In this document: one piece after another, positions 8,321 to 16,378 of the stretch
How positions within the stretch are numbered: position 1 is the first letter of the stretch
How the letters are laid out: each line of letters starts with the position of its first letter
Assembly: GCF_019904175.1 (NCBI RefSeq)
Contig: NZ_CP061913.1
Coordinates: 4,836,001 to 4,900,000 of the forward strand
Source: Dactylosporangium vinaceum
GTDB lineage: Bacteria; Actinomycetota; Actinomycetes; Mycobacteriales; Micromonosporaceae
Length of the DNA: 64,000 nt
Reading direction: 5' to 3'
Position numbers and translations under genes: made by a program
The notes under the pieces: generated by a model
The model's input: the letters and a program-made list of their open reading frames with translations, nothing else
The model's database searches: none
Told to the model about the DNA's origin: nothing

Positions 8321-9874
8321 ATGAGCGCGACCCTGTCCCTCGCCGCCGTCCTGGCCGAGTCGGCCCGCAAGTACCCGCAGAAGATCGCCGTCGTCGACGG
8401 GGAGCAGCGGGTCACCTACGAAACCCTCTGGCGCGAGGCGCTGACCTGCGCCGCGGGTCTGCGGGACCGGGGCGTGCGGCCCGGCGACCGGGTGGCCGTG
8501 CAGATCCCGAACGTCGTCGACTTCCCGCGGGTGTACTTCGGGGCGCTCGCACTGGGCGCGGTCGTCGTGCCCGTGCACCTGCTGCTCACGGCGGACGAGG
8601 TGGCGTACACGCTGCGGGACAGCGAGGCCCGGGTGCTCGTCTGCCATCCGAGCCAGGCGGCGACCGGCCGGGCCGCGGCCGCGCTGGCGGGCGTCGACGT
8701 GATCGCGCCGGCGGACCTGCTCGGGGCCGAGCCGCTGGCCACGTACGCCTCGCGGGCACCCGAGGACGCCGCGGTCGTGCTTTACACCAGCGGCACCACC
8801 GGCGAGCCGAAGGGTGCGGTGCTCACCCACCTCAACCTGGTCATGAACACGATCGTGAACGTGTTCGACGCGAACGACGCCCGCTCGTCGGACGTCGTGC
8901 TCGGCTGCCTGCCGCTGTTCCACACGTTCGGGCAGACGGTCGGCATGAACGGCACGTTCCGCCTCGGCGCGACGCTTGTCATGCTCGCGCGGTTCACCGG
9001 CGAGGCCGCGCTCGACGTCATGGTGCGCGAAAACGTCACGGTCTTCCACGGCGTGCCGACGATGTACGTCGCGCTGCTCGCCGCGGCCGAGCAACGCGCG
9101 CAGCTTTCGCACACGGCCGAGCAACGCGCGCAGCTTTCGCGCGCGGCCGGACAACACGCGCAGCTGCCGCAGTTGCGGTTGTGCATCTCCGGCGGTGCGG
9201 CGCTGCCCCTCGCGGTGCTCGAGAAGTTCAACGCGGCGTTCGGCACGAGCATCTTCGAGGGGTACGGCCTGTCCGAGACGTCCCCGACCGCCACCACCAA
9301 CCAGCCCCACTTCGGCACCCGCGCGGGCACCGTCGGCCACGCGATCTGGGGCGTCGAGGTCGAGATCGCCCGGCCCGAGATCGAGGAGCGCATCGAGCTG
9401 CTCCCGGCCGGCGCGCTCGGCGAGATCGTGATCCGCGGCCACAACGTGTTCGCCGGCTACCTCAACCGCCCCGACGACACCGCGCAGGCGATCGTCGACG
9501 GCTGGTTCCGCTCCGGCGACCTCGGCACCAAGGACGCCGACGGGTTCATCACCATCGTCGACCGCAAGAAGGACCTGGTCATCCGGGGCGGGTTCAACGT
9601 GTATCCGCGCGAGGTCGAGGAGGCCGTCGCCCGCCACCCCGCCGTCATGCAGGTCGCGGTCATCGGCGTGCCCGACCCCGTGCACGGCGAGGAGATCTGC
9701 GCGGTGGTGGTGCGCGATCCGGGGGTACCGCTGAGTGAGGACGAACTCGTGGAGTGGTCGAAGGAGCGGCTGGGCCGGCACAAATACCCCCGCCGGGTCC
9801 ACTTCGTCGAGGCCCTGCCGCTCGGACCGAGCCACAAGGTGCTCAAACGCGAACTGCGCCGCAGCTTCTCCTGA
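8321..9874 (+). CDS. long-chain fatty-acid-CoA ligase-like adenylate-forming enzyme
   Basis: 517 residues, ANL superfamily. It would adenylate a carboxylic acid with ATP and transfer it to CoA. Motifs in order: the P-loop-like YTSGTTGEPKGA (near residues 155-166), the A5-type GYGLSETSPT (near 310), GWFRSGDLG with the conserved Asp, and the C-terminal hinge VDRKKDLVIRGGFNVYPREVE. The near-C-terminal catalytic lysine lies in GPSHKVLKREL. Residues 256-284 carry a tandem decapeptide insertion (AEQRAQLSHT, AEQRAQLSRA, AGQHAQLPQ) just before the LRLCISGGAALP strand; typical homologues have only a short linker there. The gene appears leaderless. Substrate chain length cannot be read. Confidence 0.92.
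   Translation: MSATLSLAAVLAESARKYPQKIAVVDGEQRVTYETLWREALTCAAGLRDRGVRPGDRVAVQIPNVVDFPRVYFGALALGAVVVPVHLLLTADEVAYTLRDSEARVLVCHPSQAATGRAAAALAGVDVIAPADLLGAEPLATYASRAPEDAAVVLYTSGTTGEPKGAVLTHLNLVMNTIVNVFDANDARSSDVVLGCLPLFHTFGQTVGMNGTFRLGATLVMLARFTGEAALDVMVRENVTVFHGVPTMYVALLAAAEQRAQLSHTAEQRAQLSRAAGQHAQLPQLRLCISGGAALPLAVLEKFNAAFGTSIFEGYGLSETSPTATTNQPHFGTRAGTVGHAIWGVEVEIARPEIEERIELLPAGALGEIVIRGHNVFAGYLNRPDDTAQAIVDGWFRSGDLGTKDADGFITIVDRKKDLVIRGGFNVYPREVEEAVARHPAVMQVAVIGVPDPVHGEEICAVVVRDPGVPLSEDELVEWSKERLGRHKYPRRVHFVEALPLGPSHKVLKRELRRSFS
9086..9172 (+). repeat. 30-bp in-frame minisatellite in acyl-CoA ligase gene
   Basis: Three units: 9086-9115, 9116-9145 and a shorter diverged one at 9146-9172. The first two differ only in their last four bases or so. 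Each encodes ten residues beginning AEQRAQLS. The position corresponds to a surface linker before the central SGGAAL strand. Confidence 0.9.
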
Positions 9875-9884
9875 CGCCGTTTTG

Positions 9885-9890
9885 TACCGT
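9885..9890 (+). promoter_or_regulatory. -10 element TACCGT, predicted leaderless start of def
   Basis: TACCGT lies six bases before the ATG at 9897 with no Shine-Dalgarno between. This spacing places the transcription start at the start codon itself. It lies just 11 bp after the acyl-CoA ligase stop codon. Confidence 0.5.
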
Positions 9891-9896
9891 TGGCGG

Positions 9897-10418
9897 ATGG
9901 CCAAGGGCAGGGCACAAGCGATCACGTTGTACGGCGAGCCGGTGCTCCATCAGCCGTGTGCCCCGGTCGTCGACTTCGACCGCGACCTGGCCCGGCTCGT
10001 CGAGGACATGCGCGCGTCGATGCGCGCCGCGAACGGCGTCGGCCTGGCCGCGAACCAGATCGGCGTGCCGCTGCGCGTGTTCGTCTTCGACGTGCCCGAC
10101 GCGAGCGGCGACAAGCACAAGGGCCACATCGTCAACCCGGTGCTGCAGCCGTCCTCGTCGACCGCCACGGTCAAGGACACCGAGGGCTGCCTGTCCGTCC
10201 CCGGCCCGCACACCGAACTGCGCCGGGCCGCGGTCGCCACGGTCACCGGCTTCGACGTGGAGGGCCGCGAGCTGACCGTGACCGGCGACGGCTACCTGGC
10301 CCGCTGCCTGCAGCACGAGTGCGACCACCTGAACGGCATCGTGTACGTCGACCTGCTCTCCGGCCGCCGTCGCCGCAAGATCCTGGCCGAGGCCGGTCTG
10401 GCGGGCGCCACCCCGTGA
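9897..10418 (+). CDS. def: peptide deformylase
   Basis: 173 residues. It removes the N-formyl group from nascent proteins using a catalytic metal. All three signature motifs are intact: GVGLAANQIG (residues 47-56), EGCLS (96-100, metal-ligand Cys98) and HECDH (140-144, two His ligands and catalytic Glu141). Length and spacing match actinobacterial Def. The ATG at 9897 was chosen because it starts the conserved region, although the frame is open further upstream inside the preceding gene. There is no Shine-Dalgarno; a -10-like hexamer immediately upstream suggests a leaderless message. It is a housekeeping enzyme, although actinomycetes often carry more than one copy. Confidence 0.95.
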   Translation: MAKGRAQAITLYGEPVLHQPCAPVVDFDRDLARLVEDMRASMRAANGVGLAANQIGVPLRVFVFDVPDASGDKHKGHIVNPVLQPSSSTATVKDTEGCLSVPGPHTELRRAAVATVTGFDVEGRELTVTGDGYLARCLQHECDHLNGIVYVDLLSGRRRRKILAEAGLAGATP

Positions 10419-10470
10419 CCGCCGGGGTGTTGCCTTGCGGGCACGGCGCAGAAGGTCCATGTTGGAGGCC

Positions 10471-10872
10471 ATGGTGACGCTTGACGAGGTCGCGGCGCTC
10501 GCGTTGCGGCTGCCCGAGGTGGTCGAGGGCGAGAGCCGGGGCAACCGTTCATGGGATGTCGGCGGCAAGACGTTCGCGTGGGAACGGCCGTTCAGTAAAG
10601 CGGACATCAAACGGTTCGACGGCGCCGAGGTGCCGGCCGGGCCCATCCTCGCGGTGGCGGTCGCCGATCTCGGGGAGAAGGAGGCCGTCCTCGCCCAGCA
10701 GCGGCCCGGGTACTTCACGATTGCGCACTTCAACGGCTACCCAGCGGTGCTGGTGCGGCTTGCGGCAGTACAACTGCCGGATCTTGAGGAATCGCTTGTC
10801 GACGGGTGGCTCGCCAAGGCTCCCAAACGCCTCGCCGACGCCTTCCTCGCCGAGCGCCCCGCCGAGCGCTGA
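10471..10872 (+). CDS. MmcQ/YjbR-family protein
   Basis: About 133 residues from the ATG at 10471; an in-frame GTG at 10474, better spaced from the GGAGG at 10464-10468, or an ATG at 10459 are alternatives. The sequence shows the MmcQ/YjbR fold (double-wing, CyaY-like): LRLPEVVEGESRGNRSWDVGGKTFAWERP, then PGYFTIAHFNGYPAVLVRL and a C-terminal helix ending LAKAPKRLADAFL. Members are small, often DNA-binding-like proteins of unsettled function. It sits alone between def and the sigma-factor operon, transcribed rightward. No regulatory link to either neighbour is evident. Confidence 0.8.
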   Translation: MVTLDEVAALALRLPEVVEGESRGNRSWDVGGKTFAWERPFSKADIKRFDGAEVPAGPILAVAVADLGEKEAVLAQQRPGYFTIAHFNGYPAVLVRLAAVQLPDLEESLVDGWLAKAPKRLADAFLAERPAER

Positions 10873-10879
10873 GGGCGTG

Positions 10880-10905
10880 CAACCTTTCTGAGCGACCGCT
10901 CCGTC
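10880..10905 (+). promoter_or_regulatory. ECF-type promoter upstream of the sigma-factor gene
   Basis: CAACC (10880-10884) and CGTC (10902-10905) are separated by 17 bp and precede the sigma-factor start by about 45 bp. This resembles the -35 AAC / -10 CGTC architecture of ECF sigma-dependent promoters, consistent with autoregulation of the gene downstream. Confidence 0.6.
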
Positions 10906-10951
10906 GTACGGCAGACGATCACGTCCTGGCGTCCTGACGAGAGGGGAGCGC

Positions 10952-11452
10952 ATGCGGCAGTCCGATGCGGACGACTTCCGCGCGTATGTCGCGGTCCGGA
11001 TGGACCGGTGGCGCCGTACGGCGTACCTGCTGTGTCAGGACTGGCACGCCAGTGACGACCTGGTGTCGATTCTTGTCGCCAAGCTGTACCAGCACTGGGG
11101 GCGGGTCGCGGTGGCCGACAATCGCGACGCATATGCGCAGCGGATGCTCACCCGGGTGTGGCTCGACGAGCGGCGCCGGCCGTGGGCGCGCGAACAGCCG
11201 CAGGAGCGGCTGCCCGAAACCGGGTACGACGCCGTCGACGGGGTGACGGACCGTGACCGGCTCGGGCGGCTGCTGGCCGGGCTCGGGCGGCGCCAGCGGG
11301 CGGTCGTGGTGCTGCGCTTCTACCTGGACTACTCGGTCGAGGAGACCGCCGAGCTGCTCGGCATCTCCACCGGCACGGTCAAGAGCCAGTCGGCCCGGGC
11401 GCTGCAGGCCGTGCGCGCACTGGCCGCGGCGGGAACGGAGGACGGACGATGA
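10952..11452 (+). CDS. SigE-family ECF RNA polymerase sigma factor
   Basis: 166 residues, the length of two-domain ECF sigma factors. Region 2 covers FRAYVAVRMDRWRRTAYLLCQDWHASDDLVSILVAKLYQHW (near residues 8-50), recognising the -10 element. Region 4 has LGRRQRAVVVLRFYLDYSVEETAELLGISTGTVKSQSARAL (near 110-150), with the helix-turn-helix that contacts -35. The DDLVS and GTVKSQSARAL wording is typical of the SigE family abundant in Micromonosporaceae and Streptomyces. A GAGAGGGGAG ribosome site precedes the ATG. The next gene starts within its stop codon (ATGA) and encodes a single-pass protein that may be its anti-sigma or sensor partner. A matching ECF-like promoter lies upstream. Confidence 0.93.
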   Translation: MRQSDADDFRAYVAVRMDRWRRTAYLLCQDWHASDDLVSILVAKLYQHWGRVAVADNRDAYAQRMLTRVWLDERRRPWAREQPQERLPETGYDAVDGVTDRDRLGRLLAGLGRRQRAVVVLRFYLDYSVEETAELLGISTGTVKSQSARALQAVRALAAAGTEDGR

Positions 11453-12105
11453 CCCACCAGCTCTTCGACGATCTGATCGGCCCGCCGCCGCCGAGCCGCG
11501 TCGACGTGGAACGGATCGTGGCCGGCGTCGAGCGCACCCGCCGGCGGCGCCGGGTCGTCCTGTCGGCCGGCGTCGCGGTCGTGCTCGCGGTGTCCGCCCT
11601 GACCGCCGTCGTGACGCACCGTGACCCTCCGTCCCGCCCGATGGTGCAGCTCGCGGAGTCGCCGGCGGAGTCGCCCGCGGAGGTGGCCGCGGTGCGCAAC
11701 CTCGGCGACATGCGCGACACAATCGATCGCGAGATCGGGGCGGCGGTGCCCGGGCTGCAGTGGACCCGTGACTGGGACTCGCCCGCCCGGGTGCAGCTCG
11801 GCAGTGTCCTGCTCACCGAACGTCCGTTCGCGGTCGGTGGGCGCTCCAGCCTCCTGGAGGTGCACACGCGCAGATACGTGACAGGCGACCTGTGCGGCGG
11901 TGAGCGCGACTGTGCGCCAGTGCCGACGACCGTGCCCGGCGTGTCGTGCATTGCCGTGCAGGGCCTGGCCGTGCGCTGCGCGGATGCAGCGACCCATGGG
12001 GACGTGTCGATGGCGATCGGCAAGGGCGGCACTCAGCCGGTGTTCGACGTGCGGCTGCTCGTGCCGGTCGCGGCGCGGCTGGTGCACCGGATCCAGATGC
12101 CGTAA
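11449..12105 (+). CDS. single-pass membrane protein, probable partner of the ECF sigma factor
   Basis: 218 residues. The cytoplasmic N-terminal part (residues 1-40) includes PPPSRVDVERIVAGVERTRRRRRV; one transmembrane helix follows (about 41-60, VVLSAGVAVVLAVSALTAVV), then an extracytoplasmic domain of about 155 residues with several cysteines (including CGGERDCAPVP). There is no zinc-binding HxxxCxxC anti-sigma motif, so it is not a classical ZAS protein. ATGA overlap with the sigma gene argues for stoichiometric co-expression, and a membrane-tethered partner of a SigE-family sigma factor is a common arrangement in actinomycetes. Function as an anti-sigma factor is inferred from position only. 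Confidence 0.7.
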   Translation: MTHQLFDDLIGPPPPSRVDVERIVAGVERTRRRRRVVLSAGVAVVLAVSALTAVVTHRDPPSRPMVQLAESPAESPAEVAAVRNLGDMRDTIDREIGAAVPGLQWTRDWDSPARVQLGSVLLTERPFAVGGRSSLLEVHTRRYVTGDLCGGERDCAPVPTTVPGVSCIAVQGLAVRCADAATHGDVSMAIGKGGTQPVFDVRLLVPVAARLVHRIQMP

Positions 12106-12145
12106 TGGCGTTTCCTGCGCCGAACCTGCGGGTAGCCGACTGCGC

Positions 12146-12661
12146 ATGGTGGACATCGATTCGCGCACGGCCCGCACCTATGCGCGCAAGGCTTCCGACG
12201 AACGACCGCTGCGGGGGTACGCGACCGTGATGGGCGTGTTCGCGGCGGCGGCCGGCACCGTGGCCGCGGTGGCCCGGCTGACCGGGCGCCGCCTGCCGGA
12301 GCGCCCGTCGGTGGGCGACGTCGCACTGCTGGCGGTGGCCACGCACAAGGTGTCCAGGCTGATCACCAAGGACGCGATCACCAGCCCGCTGCGCGCGCCG
12401 TTCACCGAGTTCGAGGGGGCGGCGGGGGAGGCGGAGCTCAACGAGAGCCCGCGCGGGCACGGGGCCCGCCACGCTGTCGGTGAACTGCTCACCTGCCCGT
12501 TCTGCACGGGCGTCTGGGTGGCCGGCGGTCTCGGTGCCGGCCTGGTCCTCGCGCCGCGGCTGACCCGCTTCGGCATGGGCGTCGCGACGGCGGTGGCGGC
12601 CTCGGACTTCCTGCACCTGGCCTACGACGTCGCCAAGCGGGCGGCCAACGGCCCGTCCTGA
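12146..12661 (+). CDS. DUF1360 family membrane protein
   Basis: 171 residues from the ATG at 12146. It has hydrophobic segments near residues 30-45 and 125-160, and the DUF1360 signature VATHKVSRLITKD ... LTCPFCTGVWVAG (near 115-127), where a CPxC pair is followed by GVW. Members include sporulation-associated proteins in Bacillus, but no reaction is known. It is a monocistronic gene following the sigma-factor operon; a 9-bp satellite begins about 40 bp after its stop codon. The frame is open upstream of the chosen start, but that overlaps the previous gene's 3' end. Confidence 0.85.
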   Translation: MVDIDSRTARTYARKASDERPLRGYATVMGVFAAAAGTVAAVARLTGRRLPERPSVGDVALLAVATHKVSRLITKDAITSPLRAPFTEFEGAAGEAELNESPRGHGARHAVGELLTCPFCTGVWVAGGLGAGLVLAPRLTRFGMGVATAVAASDFLHLAYDVAKRAANGPS

Positions 12662-12699
12662 GCCCGCCCCGGCCGCAGGTTCGTGACCATGCGCGCCGC

Positions 12700-13160
12700 G
12701 CGCCGTGCTGCGCCGTGCCGCGCCGCGCGCCGTGCCATGCGCGCCGTGCACGCTGTGCGCCGTGCACGCTGTGCGCCGTGCACGCTCTGCGCCGTGCGCG
12801 CTGTGCGCTGTGCGCTGTGAGCCGTGCGCCGTGCGCTGTGCACGCTCTGCGCCGTGCGCGCTGTGCGCGCTGTGCGCGCTGTGCGCGCTGTGCGCGCTGT
12901 GCGCGCTGTGCGCGCTGTGCGCTGACCGGTTGAATCCGCCCTGTGCGCCGTGCGCGCTGTGCGCGCTGTGCGCTGTGCGCTGTGCGCGCTGTGCGCTGTG
13001 CGCGCTGTGCGCTGTGCGCGCTGTGCGCTGTACGCGCTGTGCGCTGTGCGCGCTGTGCGCTGTACGCGCTGTACGCGCTGTACGCGCTGTACGCGCTGTG
13101 CGCTGTGCACGCTGCGTGCGTTGTGCGCGCCGTGCGTTGTTCGCGCCGTGCGTTGTTCGC
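12700..13160. repeat. GC-rich 9-bp satellite (GCGCGCTGT units)
   Basis: Most of this 0.46 kb is made of GCGCGCTGT and variants (GCGCTGTGC, GTACGCGCT, GCGCGCCGT), with a clean run of exact 9-bp units at 12853-12922. It is broken by a unique stretch at 12923-12941 (TGACCGGTTGAATCCGCCC). The distal end (13120-13160) switches to 16-bp units. Open frames of 200-500 codons on both strands are a by-product of a 9-bp unit lacking stops; they read CAL or QRA tripeptides and have no start signals, so they are not called as genes. The remaining 13161-13400 holds only diffuse GCGGCCTGA-like repetition. This fills the gene-free stretch 12662-13457. Confidence 0.9.
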
Positions 13161-13401
13161 GCCGTGGTGGTGCGGGCCGGTCCGAACGCAGCGAGCGTTC
13201 TGAGCGCGAGGGGCGGCCTGGGCGCGGAGGCGCCTGAACGAACGACGAGCGGCCTGCGCACAACCGGGCGGCCGGAGCGTACCGAGCGGCCCGAGTGCGC
13301 TGAGGGTGTCGAACGGTCGGCGCGCACCGGGGCGGCCTGAACACAAAGAACAGAATGTCCGGCGGGGGCGTGCCAGCGGCCCGGGATGCGATAGTGACTG
13401 C

Positions 13402-13421
13402 GCGAGAGAGCGCTCTCTCGC
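13402..13421. promoter_or_regulatory. perfect 20-bp palindrome, LacI-type operator
   Basis: GCGAGAGAGCGCTCTCTCGC is a perfect 20-bp palindrome ending 36 bp before the SGNH/discoidin gene. Its core GAGAGCGCTCTC recurs twice at 61.9 kb before the GH81 glucanase gene. The core resembles CebR-like sugar-repressor operators (GGGAGCGCTCCC). Confidence 0.8.
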
Positions 13422-13457
13422 AAGATCACTCATCCCTCGCCGCTGGGAGTCACCGCC

Positions 13458-15008
13458 ATGACCTCTCGATTGCGCCTGCTCTGGGGCGCCCTCGTCCTGT
13501 CCGCCGCCGCCGCGATCACCGTCGCCGTCATCCCGCCGGCGCACGCCGCCGACGCCGTGCTGTCGCAGAACCGGCCGGTCACGGCCTCCTCGCAGGAGAG
13601 CGCCGGCACCCCGGCCGCGGCGGGCGTCGACGGCAACACCGGCACCCGCTGGTCGAGCGCGTTCGCGCCGACGCAGTGGTTCCAGGTCGACCTCGGCACG
13701 GCCGCGACCGTGAGCCGCGTCGACATCGCCTGGGAGAACGCGTACGCCAAGGCGTTCAGCATCCAGTTCTCGTCCGACGGCAGCGCGTACACCCAGGTCT
13801 ATGCAACGACGACCGGTCCGGGTGGCAGGCAGAGCATCACCGCGAACGGCACCGCACGATACGTGCGCATCAATCTCACCACCCGCGCCCTGGCCGCCTA
13901 CGGCTACTCCTTCTGGGAGTTCCAGGTCTTCGGCGCCGCCGGCCCGGCGACCGGCCGCGCGATCAACGGCCTCACGCTCGTCAACAACGCCTCACGCAAG
14001 CCGATCCTCGGCCCCGGCCCGCTCACCGACGGCACGGTCGTCGACCTGACCCGGCTGGCCAACCGCAACCTGAGCGTCCGTGCCGATCTTGCCGCCGGCG
14101 CCGCCCCGGCCAGTGTCGCTTTCACCATGACGGGCGCCAAGGGCAGCAGTTACACACGAACGGAGACACAGCAGCCGTACTTCCTGTGCAACGACTATGC
14201 CGACTGCCCCCTGCTGGCCACGCCGGACACCTACACGCTCACCGCACAGGCGTACGCGAGCACTGGCGCACAGCTCGGCGCCGCGTACACCGTGCACTTC
14301 ACGGTCACCGGCACGGCCACGGCCCAGTCCCCGGTCGACGTCCTGTTCGTCGGCAACAGCCTGATCGGTACCGCCACCGCCGCCACCGGCGAGGACACCC
14401 CGGCCCTGGTCCGCCACCTGGCGTCGGCCGCCGGTCGCACGGTCAACGTCACCGAGGTCATCCACTTCGGCAACACGCTGCAGCAGACCTGGGACGGCGG
14501 CGAGGTCGCGGCGGCGCTCAGCGGCGCGAAGCAGTACGACTTCATCGTGCTGCAGGAGTACAGCACCCTTGTCGCGACGAACCCGGCGCAGGCCACGAAC
14601 ACGCTCGTCAACACGTACGCGCCCACGTTCGCACGGTCGCTCAAGCCCGGCGGCCGGGTCGTGCTGTTCAAGAACTGGGCGCTCGTCGACCCGGCCCCGT
14701 TCGCCACCCGGGCCGCCGAGACCGCGGCCATCGACACCGGCTACGCGGCCCTGTCGGCCTCGCTCGGTGCGGCGAACCTGGTCGCCCCGATCAGCGACGA
14801 GTTCGAGACGATCATCGCGGCCAACGGCACGTCGTATCTGATCGTCGCCGACGGCAAGCACCCGAACGACACGGCGATCTACCTGGACGCCGCGACCCTC
14901 TACGGCATCCTGCTGCGCGAGTCGCCACGCAGCCTGCCCGACCTGTACCTCACCACCGCCGTCGCATCGAACATGCGCGCCACCGCGGCCGCGGCGATCG
15001 GCTACTAG
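13458..15008 (+). CDS. secreted discoidin (F5/8C) plus SGNH-hydrolase protein
   Basis: 516 residues. A Sec signal peptide ends PPAHAA near residue 31. Residues about 32-155 are an F5/8 type C domain (VLSQNRPVTASSQESAG ... NTGTRWSS ... WFQVDLG ... YVRINL ... WEFQVFG), a carbohydrate-binding module. A beta-rich middle follows, then from about residue 290 an SGNH-like hydrolase domain: block I is VLFVGNSLIG, a middle block is FIVLQEYS, and block V is DGKHPNDTAIYLDAATLYGILL with the Asp-x-x-His pair. It is likely a secreted polysaccharide esterase or deacetylase. A GGGAG ribosome site precedes the ATG. The upstream palindrome suggests sugar-repressor control shared with the GH81 gene. Its stop overlaps the convergent GNAT gene by four bases. 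Confidence 0.8.
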   Translation: MTSRLRLLWGALVLSAAAAITVAVIPPAHAADAVLSQNRPVTASSQESAGTPAAAGVDGNTGTRWSSAFAPTQWFQVDLGTAATVSRVDIAWENAYAKAFSIQFSSDGSAYTQVYATTTGPGGRQSITANGTARYVRINLTTRALAAYGYSFWEFQVFGAAGPATGRAINGLTLVNNASRKPILGPGPLTDGTVVDLTRLANRNLSVRADLAAGAAPASVAFTMTGAKGSSYTRTETQQPYFLCNDYADCPLLATPDTYTLTAQAYASTGAQLGAAYTVHFTVTGTATAQSPVDVLFVGNSLIGTATAATGEDTPALVRHLASAAGRTVNVTEVIHFGNTLQQTWDGGEVAAALSGAKQYDFIVLQEYSTLVATNPAQATNTLVNTYAPTFARSLKPGGRVVLFKNWALVDPAPFATRAAETAAIDTGYAALSASLGAANLVAPISDEFETIIAANGTSYLIVADGKHPNDTAIYLDAATLYGILLRESPRSLPDLYLTTAVASNMRATAAAAIGY

Positions 15009-15514
15009 GGGCTCACGTACACCCAGAGATCGAGCATCGTGTCCGGGTCGAGCGGGAGATGCAGCTCGCCGACCCGGGCCCACCCCTCGCTCTCGTACAG
15101 CGCGACCGCCGTGGCCAGCTGCATCCCCACGTCGAGCACCGCCCGTCGCCCGAGCGCCGGTGCGTGACCGGCGGCGTGGCGCAGCAGCCGCCGCCCGAGC
15201 CCGGTGCGCCGCATCGACGGCGCGACGAACAGCCGGGCGAGCAGCGCCAGCCCGCCGACCGGGATGCCGGTCTGCGCACCGGCCAGCTCCAGCGTCGGGT
15301 AGGCGTCCGGCGTGTGCAGCGCGACGTGCCCGACGATCCGCCCGTCGTGCTCGGCCACCCAGGCGGCCGCCTCGTGCCCCGACTCGAGGAACTCCGGCAC
15401 CTGCTCGGCCGTGATGTGCAGGGGGTAGTGATCCTGCCGGTGCACCTCGAGCAGCAGCTCCAGGCACTCGGCGGCGTCGTGCGGCCCTTTCGCGCGAATC
15501 AGCACGGCCCGCAT
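15005..15514 (-). CDS. GNAT-family N-acetyltransferase
   Basis: About 169 residues from the ATG at 15514; a GTG at 15526 would add four. GNAT features: a central strand LARLFVAPSMRRTGLGRRLLRHA, where RRTGLG is the acetyl-CoA pyrophosphate loop (Q/R-x-x-G-x-G/A), followed by the amphipathic helix, and the C-terminal AVALYESEGWARVGELHLPL typical of motif B. It would transfer an acetyl group from acetyl-CoA to an unidentified amine in the cytoplasm. The gene converges on the SGNH gene with a 4-bp stop-codon overlap (CTAG). Confidence 0.88.
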   Translation of the reverse strand: MRAVLIRAKGPHDAAECLELLLEVHRQDHYPLHITAEQVPEFLESGHEAAAWVAEHDGRIVGHVALHTPDAYPTLELAGAQTGIPVGGLALLARLFVAPSMRRTGLGRRLLRHAAGHAPALGRRAVLDVGMQLATAVALYESEGWARVGELHLPLDPDTMLDLWVYVSP

Positions 15515-15574
15515 CGTAAGGCGCACCGATGATCCACCGGCCGGAATTTCGCCGCACCCCCGACGATGGGCGGG

Positions 15575-16291
15575 TCAGGCGGCGGTGGAGCGGGCGCCGT
15601 GGGCGCGCAGCCAGGTGGCCAGGTCGGTGGCGCCGGAGCGCACGGCCGCGTCCAGGGGTGTGAGGCGCTCCCACGGCGGGAGCCAGTTGACGTCGGCGCC
15701 GCGGTCCAGGAGGTACTCGGCGGCGGCGCGGCGCCCGCCGTGACAGGCGCCCCACAGCGCACGGTCGGCCTCCGGGCCGGGGCCGCGGTAGTACGCCTCG
15801 ACGCGGTCCTGCAGGCCCAGGGTCGCCGCGTGCCAGAGCGACGTGCGGGCGCCGCGTTCGACGAGCCGGTGGGCGGCCCGCCACTGGGCGAAGGCGGTGG
15901 CGTCGTCGAGCGGGGTACCCCCGGCGATCACCGCCCCGTCCGCCTCGATGTCGGCCCCGGCGTCCAGCAGCGCATCGAGCACCGCCACGTCGTCGTTGCT
16001 GGCCGCCCAGTGCAGCGGCGTCTCCGCGTGCGAGCCGGAGAACCGCGTGTGCACGTCCGCGCCCGCCGCGATCAGCGCCGCCACCGTGGCCGCGCCGTTG
16101 GGGTAGTGCCCGGGCCAGTCGGCGACCACGTGCAGCAGGGTCCGGGCCTCCCGCACCGCCCGGATCCGCGCCGTGGCCAGCCCGGGGTTCGCCGCCAGCA
16201 GCCGCCCGAGCGCATCCAGATCGCCGCCCCGGATCGCCCCGACGACGGCAACCGCCGTCGGGTCCGCCCTGTCGAGCACAAGCCCGGCCAC
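15575..16291 (-). CDS. ankyrin-repeat protein
   Basis: 238 residues forming about five ankyrin repeats. Clear units include RTLLHVVADWPGHYPNGAATVAALIAAGADV, ETPLHWAASNDDVAVLDALLDAGADI, GTPLDDATAFAQWRAAHRLVERGA and LTPLDAAVRSGATDLATWLRAHGA. There is no signal peptide, so it is probably a cytoplasmic scaffold or binding protein; it has no catalytic domain. Such stand-alone ankyrin proteins are common in actinomycetes but their partners are mostly unknown. It starts with ATG-like GTG usage in a leftward orientation and has no obvious operon partner; the GNAT gene lies about 60 bp downstream. Confidence 0.85.
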   Translation of the reverse strand: MAGLVLDRADPTAVAVVGAIRGGDLDALGRLLAANPGLATARIRAVREARTLLHVVADWPGHYPNGAATVAALIAAGADVHTRFSGSHAETPLHWAASNDDVAVLDALLDAGADIEADGAVIAGGTPLDDATAFAQWRAAHRLVERGARTSLWHAATLGLQDRVEAYYRGPGPEADRALWGACHGGRRAAAEYLLDRGADVNWLPPWERLTPLDAAVRSGATDLATWLRAHGARSTAA

Positions 16292-16378
16292 GCGGCAAGT
16301 CTAAGCCGCGCGCCCCGCCCGTGGCACCACCGCGACCACCCGGTGCGACGCGGCGCCGCCCGCGGCGAGCCGGGCCGG

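Noticed and set aside
11813..13544. Very long open frames on both strands through the 9-bp satellite (up to 538 codons)
   Set aside because: They consist of CAL/QRA/SAH tripeptide runs produced by a 9-bp unit without stops, have no start signals and extend antisense through real genes.
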